Below are positions 32,159 through 41,074 of a stretch of DNA of 44,631 nucleotides, one piece after another. Position 1 is the first letter of the stretch; each line of letters begins with the position of its first letter. This DNA comes from Bacteroidota bacterium (GTDB lineage Bacteria > Bacteroidota > Bacteroidia > Chitinophagales > Chitinophagaceae): the NCBI GenBank assembly GCA_947460595.1, contig CANHGS010000027.1, positions 1 to 44,631 on the forward strand, given 5' to 3'. The position numbers and the translations under genes were made by a program. The notes under the pieces are model-generated. The model saw only the letters and a list, made by a program, of their open reading frames with translations. It made no database searches and was not told the DNA's origin.

Positions 32159-32272
32159 GAAACCTTTGATATTGCTTTTGGGCGTTTTGAATTGATTCTG
32201 GCCTGCCTTTTATCCTTTAACTTGCAGGGGCATTGTACAAAAATGCAAATTTACAGGCTTATTTTTAGTTTT

Positions 32273-33220
32273 ATGCAGCAAAGGACTTTTTCGTTTACTT
32301 ATGCTTCCCAGTTTGCCCTCTTATTGGGATGCTTGGGTGCCGGTATGATTGTAGGAAATTTGCTGGTTTTATCACTGGGTGCTGTGATGATGCATGTTCC
32401 TTTTGATCAAGTAGCCAAAGCCCTGACCCAGCCAGGTCATTTACAAGCCACCCGCTTTTTAAATACCCTGGCTTCTTTTCTGGTTTTTTGTACTCCGGCA
32501 CTGATTCTAGCCAAGGTTATGGACCAAAAGCCTATGCAATGGCTTGGTTTTAATAGGGTTATGCTACCAAAGCAGTTTCTTTTGGTGGTATTGATTGGCT
32601 TTACAGGATTGATTTTAAGTGGTGCCTTGGGAGAATTAAATCAACATATTCCAATGCCTGACAAATGGTTGGCCAAGGCCAAAGAACTAGAAGCCAGCTA
32701 CAAACAGTCCATGATGGCCATGATTACCATGAAATCTGTATGGGATTATTTACTAGCCATGTTGGTGATGGCTGCGGCACCTGCCATGTTTGAAGAAATC
32801 CTGTTTAGGGGCGGATTCCAACAGATTTTTATTGGTTGGACCAAGAATGCTTTTCTGGGAATCCTGATTACTAGTATGTTATTTAGTGCTATCCATTTTT
32901 CTTTTTTTGGATTCTTGCCTAGAACCGCCTTGGGAATGATTTTGGGTTATGTATTTTACTATAGTCGCAACCTTTGGATGAATATTGCCATGCACTTTAT
33001 GTACAATGGCCTAATTGTAACCCAGCTTTATTTTGCCAGTCTCAAGGGCAAGAGTGTTGAAAAAACCATGGATGAAAATATGCCGCTCTGGTTGGGGGTG
33101 GTAGCCTTTGGTGCTGTATGGTTGTTATTGCAAATGTTCCGCAGAGAATCGGCACTTGCCCTATCTTTGGCATCCAATAAGAACCCAGCATCTCATGCAA
33201 CAGTGGAAGAAAATCTTTAG
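32273..33220 (+). CDS. CPBP family intramembrane metalloprotease
   Basis: A 315-residue multi-pass membrane protein of the CPBP/Abi family (PF02517), from ATG 32273. Motif 1 is F-E-E-I-L-F-R (Glu174-Glu175), motif 2 the FSAIHFSFFGFLPRTALG stretch, and motif 3 the NLWMNIAMHFMYNG histidine. These make the putative zinc site. About seven to eight hydrophobic helices are visible. Family members include CAAX-type prenyl proteases and bacteriocin self-immunity proteins; which role applies here is unknown. An open frame runs up to 32192, but the extra residues look like untranslated sequence. Its end overlaps the DUF2007 gene by 26 bases. Confidence 0.87.
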   Translation: MQQRTFSFTYASQFALLLGCLGAGMIVGNLLVLSLGAVMMHVPFDQVAKALTQPGHLQATRFLNTLASFLVFCTPALILAKVMDQKPMQWLGFNRVMLPKQFLLVVLIGFTGLILSGALGELNQHIPMPDKWLAKAKELEASYKQSMMAMITMKSVWDYLLAMLVMAAAPAMFEEILFRGGFQQIFIGWTKNAFLGILITSMLFSAIHFSFFGFLPRTALGMILGYVFYYSRNLWMNIAMHFMYNGLIVTQLYFASLKGKSVEKTMDENMPLWLGVVAFGAVWLLLQMFRRESALALSLASNKNPASHATVEENL

Positions 33221-33401
33221 CACCCGTAATTACGCAGAAGCCAGTATTATTCAGGGTTTATTGGATGAAAATGAAATACCCGTTCAGGTATTGAATAAGC
33301 AAGACAGTAGTTATGTGAATTTTGGGGATATAGAAATCTATGTTCCAGACTTGCTGAAGGAGACCGCCCAGCAAATCATCAACAAAACCATCCTAAACTA
33401 G
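33195..33401 (+). CDS. DUF2007 domain protein
   Basis: A 68-residue protein starting MQQWKKIFSTRNYAEASIIQ and containing LLDENEIPVQVLNKQDSSY and VPDLLKETAQQII. This is the compact ferredoxin-like DUF2007 fold (putative signal-transducing or PII-like). ATG 33195 was chosen since upstream codons in this frame lie inside the CPBP gene and lack family resemblance. The 26-base overlap with the CPBP gene and the 32-base gap to cdsA suggest one transcript. Ligand unknown. Confidence 0.82.
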   Translation: MQQWKKIFSTRNYAEASIIQGLLDENEIPVQVLNKQDSSYVNFGDIEIYVPDLLKETAQQIINKTILN

Positions 33402-33433
33402 ACTGCCCATTTTTAATCTCAGAATTTTCTATC

Positions 33434-34303
33434 ATGGCATTCAATATTGCAACATTTAAAACCAGGGCACTCAGTGCCGTATTTTTTGTAGGCATAATGT
33501 TGACTGGCTTATTATGGAATCAATGGAGTTTTTTAGCGCTGTTCTTGGTCATCCATACTGGTTGCTGGTGGGAGTTTTACAAATTGGTGGACAAGATTGA
33601 TCCCAAATTCCAGCAAATGCCCAGCAGCTTACGTTTTTTAGTGATGGGCTTGGGTGTAGCCTTTATGTTTTGGATGAGTAGTGCCCTTTCTTATCCTTTG
33701 TGGGAAGCTTGGAACCTGCACAACCTGGGATGGTACATGATCTTAGTCATTGGGGGATTGACCCTTTTGGCGGGTCTGATCTCCTTCAAAAAGTTAACCC
33801 TTGATTCCGTACTAACTTTAATTGCTGGATTTTTATATATCTCCCTTTCTTGGGCCCTCATGGTAAAACTCCGTGGAAGAATCACCGCGGGCTTTCAGGC
33901 TGACCTTGGTTGGATATTGCCCGTGGTATTAATTGCTTCTATCTGGATCAATGATACCATGGCTTATATTACAGGCTCTTTATTTGGCAGAACTCCATTA
34001 TCTAATATTTCTCCCAACAAAACCTGGGAAGGCACTATTGCTGGGGTTATTCTAGCCGTAATGGTAGTGAGTTATGGTGGTAATGGTTTGTTTGATTTGC
34101 CGCTGCGTCCTTTAATTTTTGTCTCATTAATTGCCTCGGTTCTTGGTACGCTGGGCGATTTATTAGAAAGTAAAATTAAGCGGATGGCGGGTGTAAAAGA
34201 TAGTGGTCAAATGATGCCCGGACATGGTGGTTTCCTTGACCGATTTGATTCCCTTTTGTTGGCAACCCCATATGTTTGGATCTTTACCGACCTGTTTTTA
34301 TAA
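33434..34303 (+). CDS. cdsA: Phosphatidate cytidylyltransferase
   Basis: A 289-residue integral membrane enzyme that makes CDP-diacylglycerol from CTP and phosphatidic acid. About seven hydrophobic helices precede the C-terminal catalytic segment, with DTMAYITGSLFGRTPLSNIS, the SPNKTWEGTIAG motif, and the CDS signature around VKDSGQMMPGHGGFLDRFDS with its two conserved aspartates. It lies 31 bases before psd, so the two form a phosphatidylethanolamine-synthesis pair. The intermediate enzyme, phosphatidylserine synthase, is not encoded nearby. Confidence 0.94.
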   Translation: MAFNIATFKTRALSAVFFVGIMLTGLLWNQWSFLALFLVIHTGCWWEFYKLVDKIDPKFQQMPSSLRFLVMGLGVAFMFWMSSALSYPLWEAWNLHNLGWYMILVIGGLTLLAGLISFKKLTLDSVLTLIAGFLYISLSWALMVKLRGRITAGFQADLGWILPVVLIASIWINDTMAYITGSLFGRTPLSNISPNKTWEGTIAGVILAVMVVSYGGNGLFDLPLRPLIFVSLIASVLGTLGDLLESKIKRMAGVKDSGQMMPGHGGFLDRFDSLLLATPYVWIFTDLFL

Positions 34304-34334
34304 ATCGTTACATTTGCCCCTCAATAATTGAAAC

Positions 34335-34991
34335 ATGACCATACACAGAGAAGGATATCAGACCATTGGCATTGCCGCATTGGTATTTGGTGGCATTAAC
34401 CTTGCATCTTTTACTTTTTTAAGTGCTAGCCTACCTTGGGTGGCAATTTTGATATTTTTTCTTACACTGGCGGTATTCCTATTCTTGGTTTCTTTTTTTA
34501 GGATGCCCAATAGGAACCATACCATTAACCCCAACCAAATCATCTGCCCTGCCGATGGAAAAGTGGTGGTGATTGAAGAAGTTACGGATGAAGAGTATTT
34601 TAAAGACCGCAGGATTCAGTTAAGTGTTTTTATGAGCCCTGCCAATGTGCACGTAAACCGCAATCCAGTAGATGGAGAAGTAGTCTATAACCAATACCAC
34701 AAGGGAAAATACTTGGTGGCTTGGCATCCCAAGTCTTCTACAGAGAATGAACGTTGGAGTGTGGTAGTTAAAAACCCACATGGAGAAATTTTGTACAAAC
34801 AAATTGCGGGTGCTTTGGCTAAGCGGATTTGTAACTATACCAAGGTTGGTCAACAAGTAAAGCAAACCGAAGAATACGGATTTATCAAGTTTGGTAGCAG
34901 GGTAGACTTGCTTTTGCCTTTGAATGCCAAAATCAACGTGGAGTTGAATCAGGTGGTTAAAGGTGGGGTAACTGTTTTAGCCTCCTGGTAA
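34335..34991 (+). CDS. psd: Phosphatidylserine decarboxylase (short type)
   Basis: A 218-residue proenzyme of the short Psd class. Two N-terminal membrane segments are followed by CPADGKVVVIEEV, SPANVHVNRNPVDGEVVYNQ and the processing site FIKFGSRVDLLLP, where cleavage between Gly187 and Ser188 would generate the pyruvoyl cofactor. It decarboxylates phosphatidylserine to phosphatidylethanolamine at the inner membrane. All key motifs are present. It is followed by a convergent phosphatase gene. Confidence 0.93.
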   Translation: MTIHREGYQTIGIAALVFGGINLASFTFLSASLPWVAILIFFLTLAVFLFLVSFFRMPNRNHTINPNQIICPADGKVVVIEEVTDEEYFKDRRIQLSVFMSPANVHVNRNPVDGEVVYNQYHKGKYLVAWHPKSSTENERWSVVVKNPHGEILYKQIAGALAKRICNYTKVGQQVKQTEEYGFIKFGSRVDLLLPLNAKINVELNQVVKGGVTVLASW

Positions 34992-35039
34992 CATTTTTTG
35001 TCTCAGCCTCTATTAATTAAAGCCTTCATTAAAGGATTT

Positions 35040-35735
35040 TTAGAAGATATTTTCTAATTCTTTTAAATGTTCAATGGTATAAGTGGCTTTGATCTTGGGT
35101 ACTACTTTTAGGTGGTTTACAAAAATAGTATCCAGCCCTGCATCCATACCCCCTTTGATATCTGCGTCTTGGTTATCTCCAATCATGATGCTCCCTTCCC
35201 GTTTGGCGCCTGCTTTTGATAAAGCATAATCAAAAATCTCTTTATTGGGTTTAAGACTATTGCTGGCTTCAGAAGTAATCACTTGTTGAAAATAGCCACT
35301 CATGCCACTTTCTCTGATTTTATTGTGTTGTACGTTTTCAAAGCCATTGGTCACCAAGTGCATCTGATAGCCCTTGGCTTTGAGGTATTCTAAAATTTCA
35401 ATAGTATAGGGAAAGAGCCTTTTTTTATTGGGAAGTCCTTCTAAAAACTGCACAGCCAATTTTCTTGACAGGGGTTCATCAGCAATCTTGAATTCTAAGA
35501 GAGATAACCACATTCTTTTCCAACGAAGCTCTTCCTGTTTGATAAAACCCTTGGTATACCTATCCCAGAGACGTTCGTTGTGATAGCTATAATGTTTAAA
35601 AAAGACTTCAAAATCACTCACACCACGTTCGGCTAATTGATTGGTGTGATAAATATCTTCTAAGGTTTCCTTGGCATTGGTTTCAAAATCCCATAAAGTA
35701 TGGTCTAGGTCAAAAAACAGATGACGGTATTGCAT
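35040..35735 (-). CDS. YjjG-like HAD nucleotidase
   Basis: A 231-residue HAD-superfamily phosphatase. The nucleophile and acid are Asp9 and Asp11 in LFFDLDHTLWDFETN, motif II is HLVTNGFENVQ, motif III contains the Lys of SNSLKPNKEIFDYAL, and motif IV is MIGDNQDADIKGGMDAGL. The DHTLWDFETNAKETL opening is characteristic of the YjjG pyrimidine 5'-nucleotidase group, which cleans up non-canonical dUMP and analogues. It is transcribed alone, divergent from the SDR gene. Precise substrate is inferred from family only. Confidence 0.88.
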   Translation of the reverse strand: MQYRHLFFDLDHTLWDFETNAKETLEDIYHTNQLAERGVSDFEVFFKHYSYHNERLWDRYTKGFIKQEELRWKRMWLSLLEFKIADEPLSRKLAVQFLEGLPNKKRLFPYTIEILEYLKAKGYQMHLVTNGFENVQHNKIRESGMSGYFQQVITSEASNSLKPNKEIFDYALSKAGAKREGSIMIGDNQDADIKGGMDAGLDTIFVNHLKVVPKIKATYTIEHLKELENIF

Positions 35736-35830
35736 GCTGCAAAATACGGACTAAATCTAAAACTCCCTTTCTGTAATGAGTTCTTTGGGTTCAATAAAAT
35801 GTTCGAACTTAGCAGATAGAAATTGGAACC

Positions 35831-36529
35831 ATGAATATTATTGTAACAGGAGCGTCAAAGGGAATTGGAAAAGCCATTGTAGAAGCATTTGCAAAAGAGG
35901 GGCATCAGCTATTGGTTTGTAGCCGTAATGAAGTTGAACTATATGGTTTAGTGGCAACGGTAATGGAACAATACCCCAACGCAGTGATCAAGGCCAAAGC
36001 GGCAGATCTTGCTATAAGGGAAGAGCTGGATGCTTTTGCTGAATGGTGTTTGCAATATGGCCAACCAGATATCTTGGTCAACAATGCAGGTCAGTTTCAA
36101 CCAGGCTCGGTGTACAATGAAGCCGAGGGTTTATTAGAACAAATGATGCAAGTGAATTTGTATAGCGCCTATCATTTAACCCGCGCCATTTTACCTTCCA
36201 TGATGGAAGCCAAAAAGGGGCATGTGTTTAATATTTGTTCCATCGCTTCTTTGCAAGCTTATGCCAATGGAGGAGCTTATAGTATTAGCAAATTTGCCAT
36301 GCTAGGATTTAGTAAAAATCTGCGCGAAGAAATGAAACCGCATGGCGTAAAAGTAACGGCGGTATGCCCTGGTGCTACATTAAGTGCTAGTTGGGATGGC
36401 TTTGAAATAGATCCTGTTCGCATCATGGAAACAAATGACATTGCCAAGATGATGATTGCTGCTGCTTCTCTTTCGCCGCAGGCAGTAGTAGAAGATATTA
36501 TTATGCGCCCTCAGTTGGGAGACTTATAA
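35831..36529 (+). CDS. Short-chain dehydrogenase/reductase
   Basis: A 232-residue classical SDR. The cofactor motif TGASKGIGKAI is at residues 6-16, NNAGQF follows near 84-89, and the active site is Ser137, Tyr150 and Lys154 (AYSISK). Arg33 and similar basic residues after the second strand (CSRNE) hint at NADP(H) preference. The substrate is unknown; related proteins reduce 3-ketoacyl or small keto compounds. It ends one base before the stop codon of the convergent flavin reductase gene, with no terminator between. Confidence 0.9.
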   Translation: MNIIVTGASKGIGKAIVEAFAKEGHQLLVCSRNEVELYGLVATVMEQYPNAVIKAKAADLAIREELDAFAEWCLQYGQPDILVNNAGQFQPGSVYNEAEGLLEQMMQVNLYSAYHLTRAILPSMMEAKKGHVFNICSIASLQAYANGGAYSISKFAMLGFSKNLREEMKPHGVKVTAVCPGATLSASWDGFEIDPVRIMETNDIAKMMIAAASLSPQAVVEDIIMRPQLGDL

Positions 36530-36530
36530 A

Positions 36531-37418
36531 TTAGACATTTTCCAAAGCCAATAGCACCTGCCAAGCGGCATCTACCTGGTTGCTATTCAAAAGCTCCGCT
36601 GCATAGTGGTGTAATTCTTTTTCCATCTCGTGTGGGTTCACGCTATAGTATTGGATAATGCTTTTTAATCGTTCGTCTTCAAAAGCAGGATTCACTTCTG
36701 GTAAATCATGCACATTGCCTAGGAGTCCTAAATGATTACCCGTGAGAATAGTACTATTTCTAATGCCTTCTGGTAAACTGTCTATACCAATGCCCAACTG
36801 TGTATTGGGTTTGTTTACTTGAAACATATTGCTTGGTTCCACTTTGCAATACCAGTCTCCGCCAAGTCTGGCTACCAAGTGCAATTGGTGTTGGTCTATT
36901 TTTCCATCGCTTCCTATTACTGCATCGGCCACGTGCATACAAAGCACTTCTGCAATGACCAATTGCCCTGCTCCAGCTTGTTCCCCCAGACTTTTTACTT
37001 CTAATACTTTGCATTCCAGTTGAATCTTAGCTTCCGCTACCATAGCGGGTTTTACTAAGCTTGCAGGCGTTTTGGTAAAACCAGCTTTCACAAATTCATC
37101 CACCTCTTTTGGAAACTCACAACTGGCCAAGCTCATTTGTTGTACCATGTTAAAGTCTACCATATTGATCACCACTTCTGGTACTTCCAATACGTTTTCT
37201 AGTGTGTGTTTTAAGGTGTTATCCCTGCCCCTTCTTGAGGGAGAAAAAATCACTATTGGTGGGTTAGAAGAAAAGAGGTTGAAAAAACTAAAGGGTGCCA
37301 AGTTCTGATTGCCTGCTGTATCAATGGTGCTAGCAAAACAAATGGGTCTGGGGGCAATGGCGCTTTGCAACCATTGCTGTTTTTCCATGGTATTGAGCTC
37401 ACTAAAATTGATGCGCAT
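36531..37418 (-). CDS. Flavin reductase-like FMN-binding protein
   Basis: A 295-residue protein with the flavin-reductase-like split barrel (PF01613) in its first two thirds. Landmarks are IAPRPICFASTIDTAGNQNL, APFSFFNLFSSNPPIVIFSP and the later HLVARLGGDWYCKVEPSNMF. The C-terminal third is helical and family-specific. It may bind FMN and act on a flavin or small substrate. The start at 37418 overlaps the end of the FAH-type gene by 17 bases; an ATG at 37388 is an alternative. The pair recalls aromatic-acid (homogentisate) catabolism clusters in Bacteroidota, but no dioxygenase lies in the window. Confidence 0.85.
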   Translation of the reverse strand: MRINFSELNTMEKQQWLQSAIAPRPICFASTIDTAGNQNLAPFSFFNLFSSNPPIVIFSPSRRGRDNTLKHTLENVLEVPEVVINMVDFNMVQQMSLASCEFPKEVDEFVKAGFTKTPASLVKPAMVAEAKIQLECKVLEVKSLGEQAGAGQLVIAEVLCMHVADAVIGSDGKIDQHQLHLVARLGGDWYCKVEPSNMFQVNKPNTQLGIGIDSLPEGIRNSTILTGNHLGLLGNVHDLPEVNPAFEDERLKSIIQYYSVNPHEMEKELHHYAAELLNSNQVDAAWQVLLALENV

Positions 37419-38427
37419 GGCTTATTTTTTTGCGTGCTAGAATAGAAAAATCAGTATCCTCTTTTTCAATTTGGTTCACCAATTTGCCAAGGGCTTCTAT
37501 TTCCATTTCTACTAGATCACCATCTTGCAACCACTGTTCTTGGTAGTCTGGGTTATTTAATTTGCCCGTACCATTGAGTTCTAAGAAGCAACCAGTACCT
37601 ACTGTGCCACTACCAATTACATCGCCTGGTTGTAAATTTACCCCATAGGCGCAGCGTTCTAAAATCTCGGCAAAGGTCCAATCCATCTGGCTAACATTTC
37701 CTTCACTCACTTGAACGCCGTTTACTTTGCAAGTCATAGATAGGTTCCAGTTTTTTCCAACATGACCTTCTTTGGCAGGCACTTCAAAGCCTTCTAATTC
37801 ATCTAGTGTAACTAAAACTGGTCCAATACAGGTTGCAAAATCTTTGCCCTTGGCTGGTCCTAGATTGAGCAGCATTTCTTCCATCTGCAAGCGCCTAGCA
37901 CTCATATCGTTCATGATCATGAGTCCGCCAATATAGCTATCAGCTTCTTCTGCGGTAATATTTCTGCCTGCTTTGCAAACCACTATGGCTACTTCTAATT
38001 CAAAGTCTAATTTTTCAAAATGATCAGGCATGCATTTAATGGGGCCAGGTCCTTGAACACTATGATGATTGGTAAAATAAAAAATAGGGTATTGGTCAAA
38101 CTCGGCAATCATCTCTACTTTTCTATTTCTTCTAGCAGCAGCCACGTGTTGTCTAAAGGCATAACCGTCTCTACAAGATGTTGGAAAAGGCACGGGGGCC
38201 AAAACATCCTGACCTTCTATGGAAATGCCTCTATCTGTGCTAATCTTTCCAGACTTAATAGCTGCGTCTACTTGTTGTGCAATGGGAAACATGTCTTCCC
38301 AATAGTGCAAAAACATATTCATGCTATTGGGTAGTTCTGGGTGCATCAGGTCACAATCATACAAATACCCTTCTACCAAAAATGCCAATTGATCGCGGCC
38401 ATCGGCCATATAAGAGACAAGCTTCAT
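37402..38427 (-). CDS. Fumarylacetoacetate hydrolase family protein
   Basis: A 341-residue protein of the FAH fold (PF01557). Visible features are VPFPTSCRDGYAFRQHV, the metal-binding LDFELEVAIVVCKAGRNI with its acidic pair, GLMIMNDMSARRLQ with the metal Asp, GPVLVTLDEL and PGDVIGSGTVGTGCFLELNG. Members cleave carbon-carbon bonds of 1,3-diketo acids, including fumarylacetoacetate in tyrosine breakdown. ATG 38427 was chosen over one at 38481: MKLVSYMADGRDQ is the typical beginning, and the longer form would run into the promoter zone of the divergent GH9 gene. Confidence 0.9.
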   Translation of the reverse strand: MKLVSYMADGRDQLAFLVEGYLYDCDLMHPELPNSMNMFLHYWEDMFPIAQQVDAAIKSGKISTDRGISIEGQDVLAPVPFPTSCRDGYAFRQHVAAARRNRKVEMIAEFDQYPIFYFTNHHSVQGPGPIKCMPDHFEKLDFELEVAIVVCKAGRNITAEEADSYIGGLMIMNDMSARRLQMEEMLLNLGPAKGKDFATCIGPVLVTLDELEGFEVPAKEGHVGKNWNLSMTCKVNGVQVSEGNVSQMDWTFAEILERCAYGVNLQPGDVIGSGTVGTGCFLELNGTGKLNNPDYQEQWLQDGDLVEMEIEALGKLVNQIEKEDTDFSILARKKISHAHQF

Positions 38428-38488
38428 ACTAGTTGTTTTGAATGGCGAAAATAGCGGAAAATGCGCTGCTAATTGGTACATTTAATCC

Positions 38489-41074
38489 ATGAAAAGGATC
38501 CTTTCTACATTACTGCTCTTGTTCACCCTAATGATGGGCAAACAAGTCATGGTTGATGCATTGGCACAAACTAGTCAGACTTCCCTAGTAGTAACTGCAA
38601 ACAATCTCAACACATGGATTAGGATCAACCAATTGGGCTATCCACAAAAATCTATTAAAGTAGCGGTATGGTGTAGCAAACAACCTGAGGCATTAAAGGA
38701 ATTTGAACTGGTAGACGCAAAAACGAACAAGACGGTCTATCGTGCGGCAGCGGGAAAAGCATTTGGTGCTTATGGCCCTTTTCAACAAACTTTTCGGTTA
38801 GACTTTTCAGCTTTTGCAACATCCGGAACCTTTTATTTGAGAGCAGGCAATATTCAGTCTCCTACTTTTCCTATTAACAATCAGGTCTATGATGGTACGG
38901 CTGATTTTTGTTTGCGTTATATGCGTCAACAAAGAAGTGGCTTTAATCCATTTTTAAAAGACAGTTGTCATACCCATGATGGTTACACGGTCTATGCTCC
39001 TGTGCCTGATGGTACCCATATAGACGCAAGTGGTGGTTGGCACGATGCCAGTGATTATTTGCAATACTCAGCTACATCGGCCAATGCTACCTATCATTTG
39101 TTGGCGGCTTACCGCGATTTTCCTGCGCAGTTCAAAGACATCAAACAAGCTAATGGATTAGATGGGAAAAATGGCCAGGCCGATGTATTGGATGAAGCCA
39201 AATGGGGTTTGGATTGGTTGCTCAAAATGCATCCCCAAAAAGACTGGCTCTTTAACCAATTAGCCGATGACCGAGATCACCGCAGCATGCGCATTCCAAA
39301 GGAAGACAGTTTTTATAATAAAGGTTATGAACGCCCTGTCTATTTCATCACGGGCAAACCACAGGGTTTGTTTAAATACAAGAATCGTGCAACGGGTGCG
39401 GCTTCTACTGCGGGTAAATTTTCTAGTGCTTTTGCTTTGGGATATCAGCTTTTTCAAAAGCGCAATCCTAACTATGCCAAGACACTCTATGAGAAAAGTT
39501 TCTCTGCCTATGAAATTGGTTTAAAAATGCCAGGCGTTGCACAAACCGCTCCCGGTGGTGCACCCTATTTTTATGAAGAAGACGATTGGCAAGATGATAT
39601 GGCATTAGCGGAGACACAGTTGTATAAGATTGCTAAGAACAAACAGTATGAGCAGTTACATGGAATTTATAGTCGATTAAGAAAAAGCAATGATTCTACT
39701 TGGATGGGCAACGATACCATGCGGCATTATCAATGGTATCCCTTTATCAATCTAGGTGTGTATGAGTTGGCAAAAAACTATGGTCATGCTAATATGATGT
39801 CTTCAGAGACTATGTTAAAGTTTGGTGATGACATTTATAATGTTTGGCAAAAAGCCAAGCACAATGCTTTTTATAGAGGAGTACCTTTTACTTGGTGTAG
39901 CAATAACCTCACTACCAGTTTTGCCATTCAATGTTATTGGTACAGGTCTTTTGATCAGGACAGCAGTTATGCTGCTTTGGAACAAGCTAATGTAGATTGG
40001 CTATTCGGTTGTAATCCATGGGGAACCAGTATGGTTTATGGTTTACCCGCCAAAGGCGATACGCCTGTTGACCCTCACGCTGCATTTACACACTTAAAAA
40101 ATTATCCTATTGATGGTGGTTTGGTAGACGGCCCGGTTTATACTTCTATTTTTCAAAACCTGATAGGGATCAAATTGCAAAATGAAGACGAATACGCAAG
40201 TTTTCAAAGTGACCTAGCTGTGTATCACGATGACTATGGAGATTACAGTACCAATGAACCTACCATGGATGGCACTGCTTCCTTGGTGTATTTATTAGCA
40301 GCAAAAGCGGCAGAAGCCAATGCTAGTAATGGTTCTAATAAGTATTGGGGAGTTGCTAGTAGAATGCAACCTCCAACCATTCAGTCTCATGGAGCAGCTA
40401 TTAGAGGCGATATTTCTAAAAAGGAAATAACCCTTGTGTTTACAGGAGATGAATATGGAGAAGGGTTACCTAGCATCATTCAAACACTGAAAAAAGAAGA
40501 TGTGAGGGGCTCTTTTTTCTTTACGGGAAGATTTTATAGAAATCCCTTGTTCAAAAAAGATATTCAAACCCTGTTAGATGGATTTCATTTTTTGGGACCA
40601 CATTCTGACCAACATCTATTGTATTGTGATTGGACCAAGCGAGATAGTTTATTGGTTACGCGCGGATTATTTCTACATGATTTTAACCAGAACCTCAAAG
40701 CTATGCGAGACAATCAGTGGTTAGGGCCAGGCAATCACTACATGATCCCGCCCTATGAATGGTGGAATGATACTGTTTCCAAATGGGCCAATGAAACGGG
40801 CATTAGTTTGTTGAGCTTTACGCCCGGAACAGGATCCAATGCAGACTATACCTGGCCAGAGATGGGAACTTCCTATAAAAGCAGTGAAGCCATCTTGCAA
40901 TCTATCAAAGCTTTTGAAGCAAAGGATCCACACCAATTAAATGGAGTAGTTTTATTGGTTCATGTGGGCACAGATCCAAGACGGATAGACAAATTCTATG
41001 AGCAATTAGGAACATTGATTGCAGATTTAAAAGCCAAGGGCTACCAATTTAAAACAGTGGATCAGATGCTTTAG
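38489..41074 (+). CDS. GH9 glycoside hydrolase fused to a divergent NodB-type deacetylase domain
   Basis: An 861-residue secreted protein. After the signal peptide come a CelD_N immunoglobulin-like domain (about 40-130, WIRINQLGYPQKSIKVAVW) and a GH9 (alpha/alpha)6 domain (about 135-615). The latter has the base/nucleophile site SGGWHDASDY with Asp186 and Asp189, LFGCNPWGTSMVYG, and the acid Glu590 in TNEPTMDGTASLVY. Residues about 640-861 form a NodB-like domain: ITLVFTGDEYGEG (Asp654), GPHSDQH (His705, His709), MIPPYEWWN and LLVHVG (His825). Motif 1 lacks the normal DD-G pattern and motif 3 lacks its Arg. It probably attacks a beta-linked, perhaps acetylated, glucan or aminoglycan. Confidence 0.88.
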   Translation: MKRILSTLLLLFTLMMGKQVMVDALAQTSQTSLVVTANNLNTWIRINQLGYPQKSIKVAVWCSKQPEALKEFELVDAKTNKTVYRAAAGKAFGAYGPFQQTFRLDFSAFATSGTFYLRAGNIQSPTFPINNQVYDGTADFCLRYMRQQRSGFNPFLKDSCHTHDGYTVYAPVPDGTHIDASGGWHDASDYLQYSATSANATYHLLAAYRDFPAQFKDIKQANGLDGKNGQADVLDEAKWGLDWLLKMHPQKDWLFNQLADDRDHRSMRIPKEDSFYNKGYERPVYFITGKPQGLFKYKNRATGAASTAGKFSSAFALGYQLFQKRNPNYAKTLYEKSFSAYEIGLKMPGVAQTAPGGAPYFYEEDDWQDDMALAETQLYKIAKNKQYEQLHGIYSRLRKSNDSTWMGNDTMRHYQWYPFINLGVYELAKNYGHANMMSSETMLKFGDDIYNVWQKAKHNAFYRGVPFTWCSNNLTTSFAIQCYWYRSFDQDSSYAALEQANVDWLFGCNPWGTSMVYGLPAKGDTPVDPHAAFTHLKNYPIDGGLVDGPVYTSIFQNLIGIKLQNEDEYASFQSDLAVYHDDYGDYSTNEPTMDGTASLVYLLAAKAAEANASNGSNKYWGVASRMQPPTIQSHGAAIRGDISKKEITLVFTGDEYGEGLPSIIQTLKKEDVRGSFFFTGRFYRNPLFKKDIQTLLDGFHFLGPHSDQHLLYCDWTKRDSLLVTRGLFLHDFNQNLKAMRDNQWLGPGNHYMIPPYEWWNDTVSKWANETGISLLSFTPGTGSNADYTWPEMGTSYKSSEAILQSIKAFEAKDPHQLNGVVLLVHVGTDPRRIDKFYEQLGTLIADLKAKGYQFKTVDQML

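Noticed and set aside
36531..38427. The flavin reductase and FAH genes as a complete homogentisate pathway.
   Set aside because: No homogentisate dioxygenase, hydroxyphenylpyruvate dioxygenase or maleylacetoacetate isomerase lies in the window, so only a loose association can be claimed.
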